64,000 nucleotides of DNA from Brachycybe producta (taxonomy: Eukaryota; Arthropoda; Diplopoda; Playtdesmida; Andrognathidae): the NCBI GenBank assembly GCA_036925085.1, contig JAUPFP010000009.1, positions 2,648,001-2,712,000 of the forward strand, given 5' to 3'. The position numbers and the translations under genes are program-made. Shown one piece after another: positions 21,860 to 33,406 of this stretch (the first letter of the stretch is position 1; every line of letters begins with the position of its first letter). The notes beneath the pieces are model-generated. The model did no database searches and was not told the origin of the DNA. It worked only from the letters and a program-made list of their open reading frames with translations.

Positions 21860-22185
21860 AGACAGCTTATATAGTACGGAGACCTGTTGAGGACATTGAA
21901 ATAAATAAATTTGACTCGGACTCTTACAAAATCTCGACTTACTATCTCGAGATCTCGACTTATATTCTAGACTTACGCTTCAAATCACTGTATACATCTG
22001 CAGAAGTTAAGTACTGTTAGGTTAGGTTAGGTACTTAACTTCTGCAGATGTATACAGTGATTTGTCTAGAATATAAGTCGAGATCTCGAGATAGTAAGTC
22101 GAGATTTTGTAAGAGTCCGAGTCAAATTTATTTATTTCAATGTCCTCAACAGGGCTCCGTAATATAGAGCGTCTGCTGCTAATGA
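21860..22185. repeat. Near-perfect palindrome, ~145-bp arms
   Basis: Arms 21868-22016 and 22031-22172 are almost exact inverses (e.g. AAGTTAAGTACTGTTAGG against AGGTACTTAACTTCTGCAG). The short loop is three TTAGG units. The outer sequence GTACGGAG-CCTGTTGAG also occurs at 45714-45735. Confidence 0.85.
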
Positions 22186-23143
22186 AATATACTTGAAGAA
22201 GAACCACGAAATTTGAATGACAAGCCTTTTATAGTCGTGTTTGGCACGCCCCCTTCTACTGGGACGCTTCCAAACACAAAACTTCTCGAACATTCGAATT
22301 TCCCCGTAGTGACGTCAGAAAAGAGAAGGGAAACAGAGGGAGATGAATAAAGTTATTCATCTCTACGAATACAGGGTGTATACAAATTATCTCTTCTTTT
22401 CACAGACAATTATTTTTGAAACGTAATTTAAATTGCAATAAGCACTCAAATAGCCTGTGACTCCATTGGTACTTTTGCAAAACCTAGTAATAATTTTTTT
22501 ATATTTTTAAAATAAATTTTGACAATAACCTACATGCTAGTTTTCACAGGCAATTGGAAATGAACAATTAATTAGTCTATAAAAATTAGCATGTAGACTA
22601 TTTTCAAACTTTCTTTAAAAATGATGTTAAATGGTTGTTCAAAACTCTTGTTTCAACACAGAAATAATGGTAGCTAGAATCGAGCTGTCTTTTTGGTCAA
22701 ATCAAGTTAAAGAATACTACAGTTAGAGTAATGAGAATTTATTTGCACAATAAAGTTATAACAACATGACAATAAATATGAATGAGTCCACAGAACGAAA
22801 GTAAATACAACTCGTAAGTGCCGGTTTTAAAGTGTGTAAATAGTATAATTTTTGTATTTAAGGAGGGCAACATTAAGAAACGTTCAGTGCTTTAGAAGCT
22901 AGAAGGGTATACCAGTAATTTTAGAGTATTTTCATGTTGATATTTTTTTAAAATAGGATTTACAGGTGAATTTGACCTAACTTTTAAACATACAAAATAT
23001 TTTAATTTGTTGTCCATAAAAGTTTATTTTGAAAGATATCCCCATCTCCATTTCTGTGCTTTCAATTTCTTTATCATACTCTTAATTAGGGTCTTCTACT
23101 CTATCTTTCATAAACAATTACATTAAAGAAATTTGAAAGTGTA
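22186..23143. other. No gene recognised
   Basis: AT-rich DNA. Some segments near 22890 begin CTTTAGAAGCTAGAA like elements at 15690, 23845 and 61978, which suggests another hairpin family. No exon seen. Confidence 0.35.
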
Positions 23144-23844
23144 AAGCTGGAACTTCATACCCTGCTACCTTGAGCGTAGCGTCTGCAACTAGCGACTAGT
23201 GACTAGAAGACTAGCGACTTGAAGTAGCAAGTCGCTAGTCGGTGGCACACACTACATATGTGCTGCGCCTACAAGCGTTTTGGGCGTGTCTTCATGGTGT
23301 GTGATGTCATATAAAATGGCGTTGAAGACGCCATATGCAACAAAATCTGGTCTCTGATTGGTTGTTGGGTAGCGACTTGAAACGTTTGCTACCTGAAGCT
23401 TCTGTTTGAACAGAAGCTTGGCGACTGAGTAGCAAGTCGCGACGCTTTGACAAGTCGCTAATAGTTGCTTGTATATGGTATGAAGACGCGCATATGCGCC
23501 GACGCTTGCTCTAGGTAGGTCGCTCGACGTTGCGTGAATGAAGTTTAAGCTTAAAGCTTCATTCACGTGACGTCCAGCGACCTACCTCGAGCGAGCGTCG
23601 GCGCACATGCGCGTGTTCATACCATATACAAGCAACTATTAGCGACTTGTCAAAGCGTCGCGGAGCATATGACACCTTTTTTTGACATCACATACCATGA
23701 AGACACGCCCAAACCGTTTGTAGGTGCAGCACATATGTAGTGTGTGCCAGCGACTAGCGCCTTGCTACTTCAAGTCGCTATGCTAGTCACTAGTCGCAGA
23801 TGCTACGCTCAAGGTAGCAGGTATGAACTTATGAAGTTCCAACT
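23144..23844. mobile_element. PIF/Harbinger-like foldback, CGACTAG motif
   Basis: Arms of ~340 bp start AGCTGGAACTTCATACC and end with its inverse; the right side is followed by TTA. The interior is dense in AGCGACTAG / AGTCGCTAG / AAGTCGC. Centre near 23555 (AAGCTTAAAGCTT). A half copy is at 36881-37385. Confidence 0.75.
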
Positions 23845-24019
23845 TTAGAAACTAGAACAGTAGTTCTTTAATTAGTGTGTGTACAAAAAACGACACTCCT
23901 TTTTCAAAATGTTTGCCTCAGATGTCAGGTTTTTTTTAAAATTGAAAATTGAATTTGAATTTTGACTGTTGATAATTAATGTATTCCTGTTTGAATTTTC
24001 ATTCTTTTTTACAACTTTA

Positions 24020-24453
24020 AGCCGATGCTACACGTAGCAAGAATTCAGCAACTTAAGAGCAACATAGCCGTGTTGCTCTATTGTTTCATGCAAGTTGAAA
24101 CTTCTGTCATAACAGCAACAAACCCGAATTGTTGCTCACAGATTGAAAGCAACAGAATTTTCAAATAAAACTTGGTTCTATTTTCGAGCAACCATTTCAG
24201 CCAACAGCCAATAAAAATGGCTTGAATAATCACATGACTATTTCAAATTTTCAACTGATGAAGAAGAGGAAGAGACGAAACAAAATGTTCTACAGTCTTT
24301 GGCTCACAAACTCTTTATTTCATTAGTTGTTGCTTTCATGTAAGTTTCATGAACGTTGCAACATGTATCATAGGTGTTGCTTGCAACAAATGGGAAACTA
24401 CTGTTGCTACAACTAGTATTGTTGCTTGACTGTTGCTACGTGTAGCATCAGCT
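24020..24453. mobile_element. PIF/Harbinger-like MITE, GCAACA motif, TTA duplication
   Basis: Ends AGCCGATGCTACACGTAGCA and the inverse of TGCTACGTGTAGCATCAGCT, flanked on both sides by TTA. Interior repeats TTGCTGTT / GCAACA throughout. Confidence 0.75.
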
Positions 24454-24726
24454 TTACAATTTAGAAAACATTCCTGTTTAAAAAGTAACATCTGCTAAGC
24501 ACATCATTCTGATTTAAAATTGGGCTGTCAATTCCAAACTACCACCATAAAAAGCATACTTAAAATAAAATTTAATATCAACGTGGAATTAAGTATTCAG
24601 CTTTTTACAACATGTTATGTTGCGCCTGAAACAGCCGAATGATCAGAGTCCGAGAGACGTTTACCCCCTTAAAATTAGCTTGGCCAAACAAAAAAAAATT
24701 ACTTCGTTGCGAGATAAAAGATTGCA

Positions 24727-24936
24727 TCAGTGGGGTGCGAATTCCCATTCGTACTGGTTATGCGAACAGTAACAAACTTCTCCGTCGCATTTGGCGTGTG
24801 CTTTTTGACGTTTCTCACAAAGAGGCTTGCAAGCTAAATGGTCAGGTTTACATTTGACATAATTATGTCTTTCTTCAGGTAAGAAGCCCTCTTTAGATGA
24901 AGGTTTTGCTAGAAGCGTTTCAAAAATAAAAACCAT
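24727..24936 (-). CDS. Defensin-like cysteine-rich secreted peptide (exon)
   Basis: The 69-residue frame carries six cysteines spaced C-x6-C-x3-C-x9-C-x4-C-x1-C. The CxxxC plus CxC arrangement is the signature of the CS-alpha-beta fold used by invertebrate defensins, antimicrobial peptides of innate immunity; some animal venom peptides share the fold. N-terminal to the cysteines is a hydrophobic stretch (residues 1-10, MVFIFETLLA), then a charged, propeptide-like spacer. The open frame continues upstream of the listed ATG to 24993 and encodes a further hydrophobic run (SFWLLYSLTA), so the real signal peptide probably starts in an upstream exon joined near 24967 (acceptor-like AAAG). Helitron C begins within ~20 bp of that point and may have displaced the rest. 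No frameshift or stop in the cysteine region. Function is inferred from spacing alone. Confidence 0.5.
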   Translation of the reverse strand: MVFIFETLLAKPSSKEGFLPEERHNYVKCKPDHLACKPLCEKRQKAHAKCDGEVCYCSHNQYEWEFAPH

Positions 24937-24983
24937 CGCAGTTAATGAATATAGTAGCCAAAATGACTTTGATATAATATATA

Positions 24984-25581
24984 ACCCTATAGTCTATCTG
25001 TCTATAACGCTGTACAAACAAGGACAAAAACATGTAAACACGTCGGAATTTATTTAAATTTAAATGAACCCCTTTTTTCTCATGGTCAAGGTTATTTGAA
25101 TAAAATAAAAAAGTGTCCCTTTAGGGCAAATGACTTTGGCAAGTGAATTCAGGGCAAATGTTCTTTTAGGGCAAGTGTCTTTAGGGCAAATGTCTCTTTA
25201 GGGCAAATGTCTCTAGGGCAAATGGCTTTAGGGAAAGTGTTTTTAGGGCAAATGTCCCTTTAGGACAAATGACTTTGGCAAGTGAATTCAGGGCAAATGT
25301 TCTTTTAGGGCAAGTGTCTTTAGGGCAAATGTCTCTAGGGCAAATGTCTCTTTAGGGCAAATGTCTCTAGGGCAAATGGCTTTAGGGAAAGTGTTTTTAG
25401 GGCAAATGTCCCTTTAGGGCAAGTGTTTTTAGGTCAATTGTCCCTTTAGGGCCAGTGTCTTTAAGGCAAATGACCCACATCCATTTATAATGAAATATTT
25501 GAATAAAATATTTAAATGATTTTAGTAGCAAAATTTAACTAGAATTTGATTCCCTTCATTTATGACGGGTTACCCCACTAG
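24984..25581 (+). mobile_element. Helitron C (non-autonomous)
   Basis: Contains TATAACGCTGTACAAACAAG and ACACGTCGGAATTTAT, as in other copies, then a minisatellite, then the end TTTATGACGGGTTACCCC and ACTAG plus T. The 5' boundary is approximate. Confidence 0.65.
25114..25475 (+). repeat. Minisatellite TTTAGGGCAAATGTCTC inside Helitron C
   Basis: About twenty imperfect 14-18-bp units, with a higher-order duplication of ~150 bp (CCTTTAG-GCAAATGACTTTGG begins each block). Confidence 0.9.
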
Positions 25582-26207
25582 TATTTTATATTAACCTTGC
25601 AACTGCCATCCAACCAACATGACAAGAACTATGCAGAGCAATGGACTGGGACACTTTAATGCAGACATCTTCTTCTGCAATTTAAACAAAACATTTTTTT
25701 TAAATACAACTTTAGAGAGAGAAAAATTCAGATTTTAAACGCAAATCTAATTTGTAAAATAATTAGGAGTTGAACAGTTAAAAACAATATTGCTTACCAT
25801 ATAAAATGTCGCCTCAATGTTGCTAAATATATGATTTGTTTAACGTATGATGGAAACTTTATACTTTACACGTATATAAATGCTTTAAGCTTTTTTTTAA
25901 GTTTATACTAAGAAGTTTAAATATAAAAAAAGATTGAAAATTCGAGCTCGTAATACCTTGAACAAAACTGTTGCTTATTTCTCTAGAAGATGATGTTATA
26001 GTAACTGCTACATATGCTTGGCTTATATATGCAAATATTACAAAACATGAAAAAAAGTATGTAATTTTGTAATCAATCAAATTTCCGGATATGTGTGCGG
26101 TTATTGTCTGGGGAGAAAATAAAATGTTATTTATCTACTGTACATCAGACAGACAGATGACGCACGCAAAATTAGGAAAACTCAACTTTGTACTACTAGT
26201 ATTGTAA
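25582..26207. other. No gene seen
   Basis: AT-rich, without a recognisable exon or transposon end. Confidence 0.35.
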
Positions 26208-26639
26208 AGCGGCAGTCACACTAGGCTGGTTTACAAGCCGCTGGTTGCTGCTGGCTATTAGCAGCAACAGCAAGCAGCAGCTGCTTTGGGTTCACACTTG
26301 TCCAGTCACTGCTGGTATTAGCAGTGCAAGTCATCCAATCACCGTCTTGCAAAAACACAAACTCTAACAACAACCAACCCAAGCAGTGGAGTTTCAACTA
26401 CCACTAGTGCCACTACTAGCAACAAAAAGTTCACACTAGATGGCAGCAGCAGGAAGGGTGTCACATGACCAGCTGGTAGCTGCTAAAGTTGGACATGTCC
26501 AACTTCACCAGCCGCTGTTAAAATCACTAGCCCGCTGGAGAAAGCAGCTGCTAGTAGCAGTTCAGACTATGCTGCTAGAGCGCTACAACCAGCCAGCAGC
26601 AACCAGCAGCTGGGAAACCAGCCTAGTGTGACTGCGGCA
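26208..26639. mobile_element. PIF/Harbinger-like MITE, GCAGC motif, copy 1
   Basis: Ends AAGCGGCAGTCACACTAGGC and inverse. Interior is saturated with GCAGC/GCTGC and CTAGTAGCAG. Related copies at 40943-41374, 42348-42797, 42808-43164 (inverted, truncated) and 43165-43561; the ones at 40943 and 43165 show clear TTA duplications. Open frames here are motif artefacts. Confidence 0.75.
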
Positions 26640-27094
26640 TTACTATCTGTTAACTAGTAAAATGAGAAAAGACGCGCACTTATTCAAATATACACCTGGA
26701 ATCATATTATTGACGTAAATTGCCTACAATAACAGACATTCGTGTATCAAATGTCAAATCGGATTATTAATTGGCATCTTAGTGACGTCATTCTAGACAT
26801 CCTCTGTATTCGTGATCAGGGGCTCCATCCTGAAACCTTTGACAAAGGTGCCTATGTTGCTTCCTAAAATGTCCCACATGAAGACTGTTTTTGATGGCTA
26901 CAATAGAAGTTGTAATTTATTCAAAGCCCATCAATGATGTACAGGTGACGCTGAAGAAGCGCCAAATTGAATAGGTGTTAAATTGGATAGGTGATAAACT
27001 GAACCAACAACAAGATGAATAATTGTCACTAAAGTTCTGCAAAAATCACTTACATGGGGGGGGGGGGGGTGTGTTAAAAGTTCTATCTATTTTC
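26640..27094. other. No gene seen; poly-G tract
   Basis: Ordinary AT-rich DNA with a short segment (26950-27000) resembling the CGCCAAATTGAATAA repeats at 52.1 kb and a G-run at 27055-27069. Confidence 0.4.
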
Positions 27095-27862
27095 CAGGGT
27101 GGCTGATTTTTTTGATTTTTTTTTTAAAAAATCAAATAAATCGATTTTTTTTATTTAAATCAGATTTTTTTTATTTTTTTTCATTTATGTGAAATATTAA
27201 ATTTTTTTTATGACGGTGTTTGCAAAAATGAGTAATAATAACATTGTTAATTGTTAGTAAAATAATTACAAAACAAGAAAAAAAAATGTTAATAAACATT
27301 CAAATTTGAAAATAATAAGTTTCAAGCACTTTTAATTTAACTTTCTAAACGTAAACACGAGCTTTTGCAGCCTTTTCAGTTCCCAAAGTAAATCAGTACC
27401 TCAGAGGTAAACTGTGTTAAGTCACTTTTTTTTTAAAAAAAAACACGATTTTACATCTTCATAAGATGTAAAATTTGTTTTTTTTAAAAACAGCTTGTCA
27501 AGTTCTACCAGCAGTAAACAGTGTTAAGTCGACGGTTTTAGACATCAGCCGCTAGATGGTGGTATACCATGTTAAGTCCTATTCCATCAATGAAGAGAAA
27601 AACTTTCAAACAACTCCACTGTAAAATTTAGGTTTGGTGACTTAACACAGTTTACCTCTGAGGCTCCTAAATAGATTACTATTACTATTTATATATACTA
27701 TTTATACTTCCTCAAGTATATCTTCCAAAAAAATAATGCATTAATCTCTAAGCATAGAGAAAAATGCCTGGAACTGTTTTATTTTTATTGTAGAATTTAA
27801 ATGTTGAAATAAATGTGAATATTTTTTTTTAAAAAAAATCATTTTAAATCACTGCCACCCTG
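27095..27862 (+). mobile_element. hAT-like MITE, CAGGGTGGC ends, copy 2, 8-bp duplication
   Basis: CAGGGTGGCTG at the left, CACTGCCACCCTG at the right, flanked by an exact 8-bp direct repeat CTATTTTC (27087-27094 and 27863-27870). Eight-bp duplications and CAGGG ends are typical of hAT transposons. Inner inverted element at about 27407-27665. Confidence 0.85.
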
Positions 27863-27940
27863 CTATTTTCCAATTAATTTTTAAAAAAAAATCATTAAGA
27901 TTCTTCATATGGAGACCTTGTTTTTGAATTTAAAATGAAC

Positions 27941-28954
27941 GATTTAATCTTAGACTTAGCCTGACCTTACTGGACTGGCAATTCCCGAAAGTTTGTGTTC
28001 TACTGATATGGGTAGGTGTATACTCCAAACTTTGCTAAGATTTGCAAGCTTTGAAGCTCCTAAAAATTAGCTCACCGAACTTTAGCTTGTTCATACAAAC
28101 ATGTGGTCTTGCAAACTTCACAATATTTTCTAACCTTTATACTTTATAAAACAGATATACAAAACGATAGAACCCTTCCCCTTCTGGAAACAAAAAAAAG
28201 TGTGACTTCTTCACCCCATTTGTGTATCCGTTTTATGATTGGTGCTTTGAGTTGCTAAGCTTTGAAAGGTTGAACAATTTCAAAGCTAGATTCATGCTCT
28301 GGTGAAGGCACAAAACCTGAAGCTCCGACGTCATTTATGAAGCTTCGCAGGCTGCTTTGCTGCTTAGCAAGGGAGTATAAACCAACCCATATGCGACGTC
28401 GCTTTAGAAACGGCGACAAGTCTAGCGGGACTATGGTATATGAAATTTAGAGAAGATGTCAAGTTTAGGACGAGTCCAATTTATAGTTATAGAGGGTGTA
28501 TTTCAAGGGGGAAGGCATTGAAGAAAAAAATCATGTACGAGATTCACTCATCATCATCATCATTTCCTGTACCTTATCCCGCAAGCAGCAGGGTCGGCCT
28601 TGACGAGATTCACTAAGATTTGCAAAGATTCATCCAGATTCACAGCAGATCGTATATATGGAAAGCCATTTTACTCTTTTATCGGCGTTTTACTGGATTC
28701 CCAGAATAGAATTAAAATCTGAAAATCCAGTAAACCATGGAAAAACTATAATGGCTTGCCATACAGTACATGATTCACCCCCAATGTCTTCCCCTTTGCA
28801 AAAACGAAACTTTTACACGAATTTTACGCACAAATAATGCCACCAGACGGAGTTCATTTCACTTTTGCCTTAGACCAGGCATTCAACGCTTTAACATGGA
28901 GAAGATAGGAAGTTGCCAGTCCAGTAAAATAATAAATAGTCTAAGATTTAATTG
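27941..28954 (+). mobile_element. Unclassified inverted-repeat element, copy 1
   Basis: Left GATTTAATCTTAGACTTAGC plus CTTACTGGACTGGCAA; right is its inverse with TAGTCTAAGATTTAATTG. A second, inverted copy is at 35930-36478. The middle has inverted GTTTTACTGGATT-CCAGAATAG arms and a short (ATC)n near 28551. Confidence 0.6.
28010..28388. mobile_element. Nested MITE, AAGCTTTG motif
   Basis: Ends GGGTAGGTGTATACTCC and the inverse of GGAGTATAAACCAACCC. Interior rich in GCTTTGAAGCT / AGCTTTGAAA. Inserted in the 27941-28954 element; absent from its copy at 36 kb. Confidence 0.65.
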
Positions 28955-29521
28955 TGTAAAATGAATATTTTTTTATGAAAGCGCGAGTACAAGATTATAA
29001 GAAAAATTCTAAATTGTTCTTATAGGAATTTCGAAATAATTGGACAATGCATCAAATGGGTTTCTGCAACCCCTGGCGAGTGATTTTCGCAAAAATTTAA
29101 AAAATATTAAGCAAAATGGGCCATATTGTGCCAGACTGAATAAACGTCAATTGGGGGATAGACTAATCGTAGGTCACTAGGTGACCTATACACTTTCAAA
29201 TAGCTATTTGGAGAAGAATTTTGGGTCACTCAGTGACCAACACTTTTTTTTTCTGTGGGGTTGCGTCCCCAGACCCCCTGCAATAAGCTTAATTGAATGT
29301 AACCCCAAATAATCACCAATAGAAAAAGTTTCTAAAGTGTAGGTTACTGAGTAATCTACATTTCTAAAGTGTAGGTCACTAGTGACTGTTCCGCTAATTG
29401 GACCAAATGGCAAGCTGAATAAGCGATAATTGAAACAAATGCCTAAATGAATAAAAGCCAAAATTTGCAGTTATTCAGTTTGGTGCTTTTCCAAGTTAGC
29501 ATTTGCTTGAAATTTGATTGA
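28955..29521. other. No gene recognised
   Basis: Holds repeated GTAGGTCACT-GTGACC motifs and, at the right, a short hairpin of the CAAACTGAATAA type (29400-29485). Confidence 0.35.
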
Positions 29522-30145
29522 AATTTTAACTTTGAGAATTCAATGCAAGTGATTTATGGGTTTTTACGGTCCTCGGAAGTCTGTTGGGCCCTCCCGAGCT
29601 CGTTTCAGTGCTTTACATGGCATCTGGAAACCTCATTTCTTGCCATTTTTTGAAAAAATTCATGGTCTTGGAATATTTATATAAATTCGAAAATTCATTG
29701 CAAGTGAACCAGACGAGCAGGAATGGAACTGTTCCCAGAGATGTCTGGAATGCAGGGATGTCTTCATTTCCAGTGTGTACTGCACGCTTCAAAAGTTATG
29801 CTGTTCAGAGTGGACGTAGTTGAAGTGTAACTATGCATGTTTTTCATGAAATCTTAACTTTGAGAATTCATTGCAAGTCATTTATGGGTTTTTACGGTCC
29901 TCGGAAGTATGTTGGTCTCTCCCGTGTTCATTTCAGTGCTTTACAGGGCATCTGAAAGCCTCATTTCTTGCCATTTTTTGAAAATATTCATGGTCTTGAA
30001 ATATTTATATAAATTCGTAAATTCATTGCAAGTGAACCACACGAACGGGAATGGAACTGTTGGAATCGATGCATTCCCAGAAAAGTCTGGAATGCAGGGA
30101 TGTTTTCATTTAGAGTGTGCAATGCACGCTTTAAAAGTTGCGTAC
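29522..30145 (+). repeat. Tandem duplication, two ~325-bp units
   Basis: Units 29522-29848 and 29849-30145 share AACTTTGAGAATTCA, TTTTACGGTCCTCGGAAGT and TTTCAGTGCTTTACA-GGCAT; about 85 percent alike. Open frames in both units read the same diverged sequence, but no family is recognised. Confidence 0.75.
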
Positions 30146-30259
30146 GTGCACGCATGCGCACACGTGTGTACATGTGCATACGCATGTAACAATGAAAGAA
30201 TATTGGTTGTTGGATATATGAATGCACATATTAAAGCAATGGAGGTCTATAGGGTTCCT

Positions 30260-30525
30260 TGACTCCCTTGTTAAAAATAGAACCACACTTACCAATTTTT
30301 TGTCATTCTGTCACTAGTTCAGCATATATTTAAAGTGCACATTGCACTTTGAACCATCAAATTTGGACAACTTTAAATATGAAAAATAAACATATTGCCT
30401 GGCGACTGTGTATATTAAAAACTAACGTTTTTTCTTTAACATTGGGTCTATGGGCTCAATCGAAAAACGATGCTAGCGCTCTTTGTGGAGATTTCTCGAA
30501 GTAATTTTGCGATGTAGCCTCTTAA
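30260..30525. mobile_element. TTAA-ended MITE, family 2, right half
   Basis: From the core (TTAAAAATAGAACCACAC) to GATGTAGCCTCTTAA. Confidence 0.7.
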
Positions 30526-30647
30526 AGAGGAACCATACGAGAAACATTTTGAGCAACATTTCAATTTTGGGAGCCACTAGTCATTCGACCTAAAGTTTAC
30601 ATGTGTCAAAAGGTTCAACTTTCTGGACCACATTTCATTCGAACTTA

Positions 30648-30921
30648 GAGTTGGCAACAGGTAGAACTAAACCGTTTCTACTCGGTTCTTAACCAGTTTA
30701 ATCGGTTTGTGGTTTGCGATTTTTTTGGAAACCGGTTCAGATCAATTCGTCGATCTTGACGAACCGGTTCCCAATATGCATTAGCATATTTCTGCAGCAC
30801 GTTTAGTAGAGGTGGCAAAGGGTATAGAACCGAACCGAATCTATTCGATTCGGAACTTGTTCTTATCAGTTCCAGTAATTGGCGAACCGGTTCTACTGGG
30901 GGGAAAAAAGAGTTGCCAGTG
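30648..30921. mobile_element. MITE with GAACCGGTTC motif
   Basis: Ends GAGTTGGCAAC and GTTGCCAGTGCC. Interior repeats ACCGGTTC / GAACCGG and ATTCGATTCGG. Confidence 0.55.
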
Positions 30922-31427
30922 CCACTCAATCTGGAAAACATAACATATCAACCTGAAATTGAATAGTGATTCAGATAGGCCTACCTACTCTTCTAAGTTT
31001 GAAAAAATACTTTCAAAATTTTAATTTAAAAATTAATATGAATAACCAAATGTCTAATGTAATCATTTTTTCTATATAATTATTTTAAATAGTTTTAAGT
31101 TATAATTATATAGGCTAGTTAGCTTACTATATAGTTTAAAGACCTTCATATACACAATTATTTTTCTTTTCTTCCGATGAATACGATTGACAAACTTAAT
31201 TAATGATAATTAAAGTTAATTAATCTCACTTCTTCGAAGATACATTTTAATAATAATAAAATATAATCGGTGGGTTGGGGACAACACTAACGCCTCCTTG
31301 TGTTTAACAAATTAAAATATTCATTGTTTTTCGAGTCTAATGATCTTATTTTTGACTCATTTTTTGAATCATATTTAGAGAATCATTAGTCATTGTAAAA
31401 TGAAATTGGGTCTGGATACTTTTTTGG
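30922..31427. other. No gene seen
   Basis: Very AT-rich stretch with no recognisable feature. Confidence 0.35.
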
Positions 31428-31750
31428 ACAGGCAATTGTGCCCAGCAGTAAAAATTTTGTTGTCTCCGCCCTTTTACGAGCGTCAGACCAAATATCAACC
31501 AATTAGAAATTGAAAAGGGTGATAGGCATGTGACATCAGACTCATTAACAAAACAATTAGAAAATTGATGACGCTCATAAGAAGGCGGAGCCAAAGAAAT
31601 TCTGAAGCTGTCTACAGATGCCTGTCTTTTTAGGCCTGTAGTATAGAAGGCTTAATATACAGGCAGTTGTGCCCAACACTGACTTTTCGTTTGTCCCGCC
31701 CTAGTTGGTTAGTTACTGAGTCTGATGTCACATGCCCCCCCCTCCTCTTT
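31428..31750. mobile_element. CAGGCAATT-type MITEs (one full, one partial)
   Basis: 31428-31627 starts ACAGGCAATTGTGCCCAGCA and ends CTACAGATGCCTGT; 31660-31750 is a left half starting ACAGGCAGTTGTGCCCAACA. Confidence 0.65.
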
Positions 31751-31956
31751 ATCGATATCCATGGAGGCATTAATTTGGTTTGATGATGGACGAATGGTTT
31801 GATGAAAACATTGATAAAACGTAATTTTTTTAAATGTATTTTTTATTATTTTTTGAATACTGCGTTCCTATTGGCCAAATTCAAATTGACCAAAGCTATT
31901 GCTAACAACAGGTCTACAAATGTAAAATGTATATATATGTTACATTTTGTTACAAG

Positions 31957-32527
31957 CCAGGTCTGTGTGTGTGTGTGTGTGTGATTAACCCTGTACAAAC
32001 AAGGACCAAAAACCTTGAAGCACGTCGGAATTTATAAGTTTAAATGAATAAATGAACCGCTTTTTTTTTCTCAAGGTCAACTATATGTTGCACACTCCCC
32101 ATCCAAGAACCCCATGATATTAAATTGGAGAGGGGAAAAGGTTGGAAAGTGTAGAAGGGGGAAAGAGAGAGAGAGAGAGAAACGTGGAGAAGAAAAAGTG
32201 GGAGGGGGTGACTGAAATTGAAATGAAAGGAGTAAAAAAAGGAACAAACGACGCGCATGCGCACACAACAGAAAATGAAACACTTATTTTCTCTTTCAAA
32301 TATAAAAAGGGGAGGGGGTAATAGTAGCAAAATTAAACTAGAATTTATCACAGGCAATTGTGCCCAGCATTAGAATTTCTTTTGCTCAGCCCTTTTAGGA
32401 ACGTCATCAATTTCTAATTGGTTTGTTACTTGGTCTGACACAAAAGGCTGGAGGAAAAGAAGTTCTAATGCTGGGCACAATTGCCTGTGAATTTTGCTAG
32501 TACCACCCAAGTTTGCTATTCCACTAG
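31957..32527 (+). mobile_element. Helitron D (non-autonomous)
   Basis: Starts CCAGGTCTGTGTGTG and has GAAGCACGTCGGAATTTAT, the helicase relic (TATATGTTGCACAC and CCATCCAAGAACCC), the purine block, and a CAGGCAATTGTGCCC hairpin MITE (32348-32497). Ends with a degenerate tail and CCACTAG plus T; the terminal hairpin is decayed. Confidence 0.75.
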
Positions 32528-32537
32528 TACTGCATAC

Positions 32538-32957
32538 TAAGGCCGTACCGATCACACGTTTTTTTTACCGAGCCAATACCGAACCGATCACACACAAAAA
32601 AAAATTGGCATGCCGATCGATTTAACCAAGCCGATCATGCCGATTTTCACTACCGATTTTGTCTGCTTGCGTCGGCCAAGAGAGAAGCGGGTTCGCCCTC
32701 AAGAACGTATGAAAAAAAGTTAAATTATAATTTTCGAGTTTACAAAGCAAATGGCAAAACAACAATTTCCTTTTAAAGATGAATTAGTGATGAAGTTGGT
32801 AATAAATTGATTGAGCCTCCACCGCTGCCGTTTTATTGGAGAGCAGACCTAGTTGTTGAGTGCGGAAATGACCGGAAATCGGTTAAAATTTGTTCGCCGA
32901 TCCAATTTTTGCCGATTAGCAGTAAATCGGCAAAATCGGCTCGGCACAGCCTTACTA
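32538..32957. mobile_element. MITE with GCCGATC motif
   Basis: Left ACTAAGGCCGTACCGATC and right ATCGGCTCGGCACAGCCT. Interior repeats GCCGAT / ATCGGC. Confidence 0.6.
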
Positions 32958-33406
32958 CATACTATTGTCGGCTTACTGTATGTGATAATAAAACGTTATT
33001 TCTGGTTGTACGTTTATTGACACACCCTGTATTAATACTATTGTTTTTTTTTTGCGTACAAAAGGTGTTATTGTGATTGAACTTGGCATGAAAATGAAAT
33101 AAATGCGACAAACAAATGTCAATTGGAATGGATTGGATTCCAATGACTTTTTTTTGTTCATTTTAGGAAGTAATTATCTTTCAAATAGGCTTATTTTTTC
33201 ATTCATTCAAATTAAATGGTACTTTTGGGGTTATTTGTAAAGGAATTCAAGGTTAAATACAATAGAAATGAGTGAATTTTTTGTTCAATTCATCAAGTCA
33301 GTATTCAGTAGATTAAAAGAGGCAGCCATTTCGAATCTTTGACCTTTTTTTAATGTTTTGTTTGAAAAGAAACTGAATAAGAAACATGATAAATTTTTGT
33401 TATTTT

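Noticed and set aside
26440-26631. Frame MAAAGRVSHDQLVAAKVG, present in several places
   Set aside because: Occurs in GCAGC-motif MITEs on different strands with no conserved ends or splice context.
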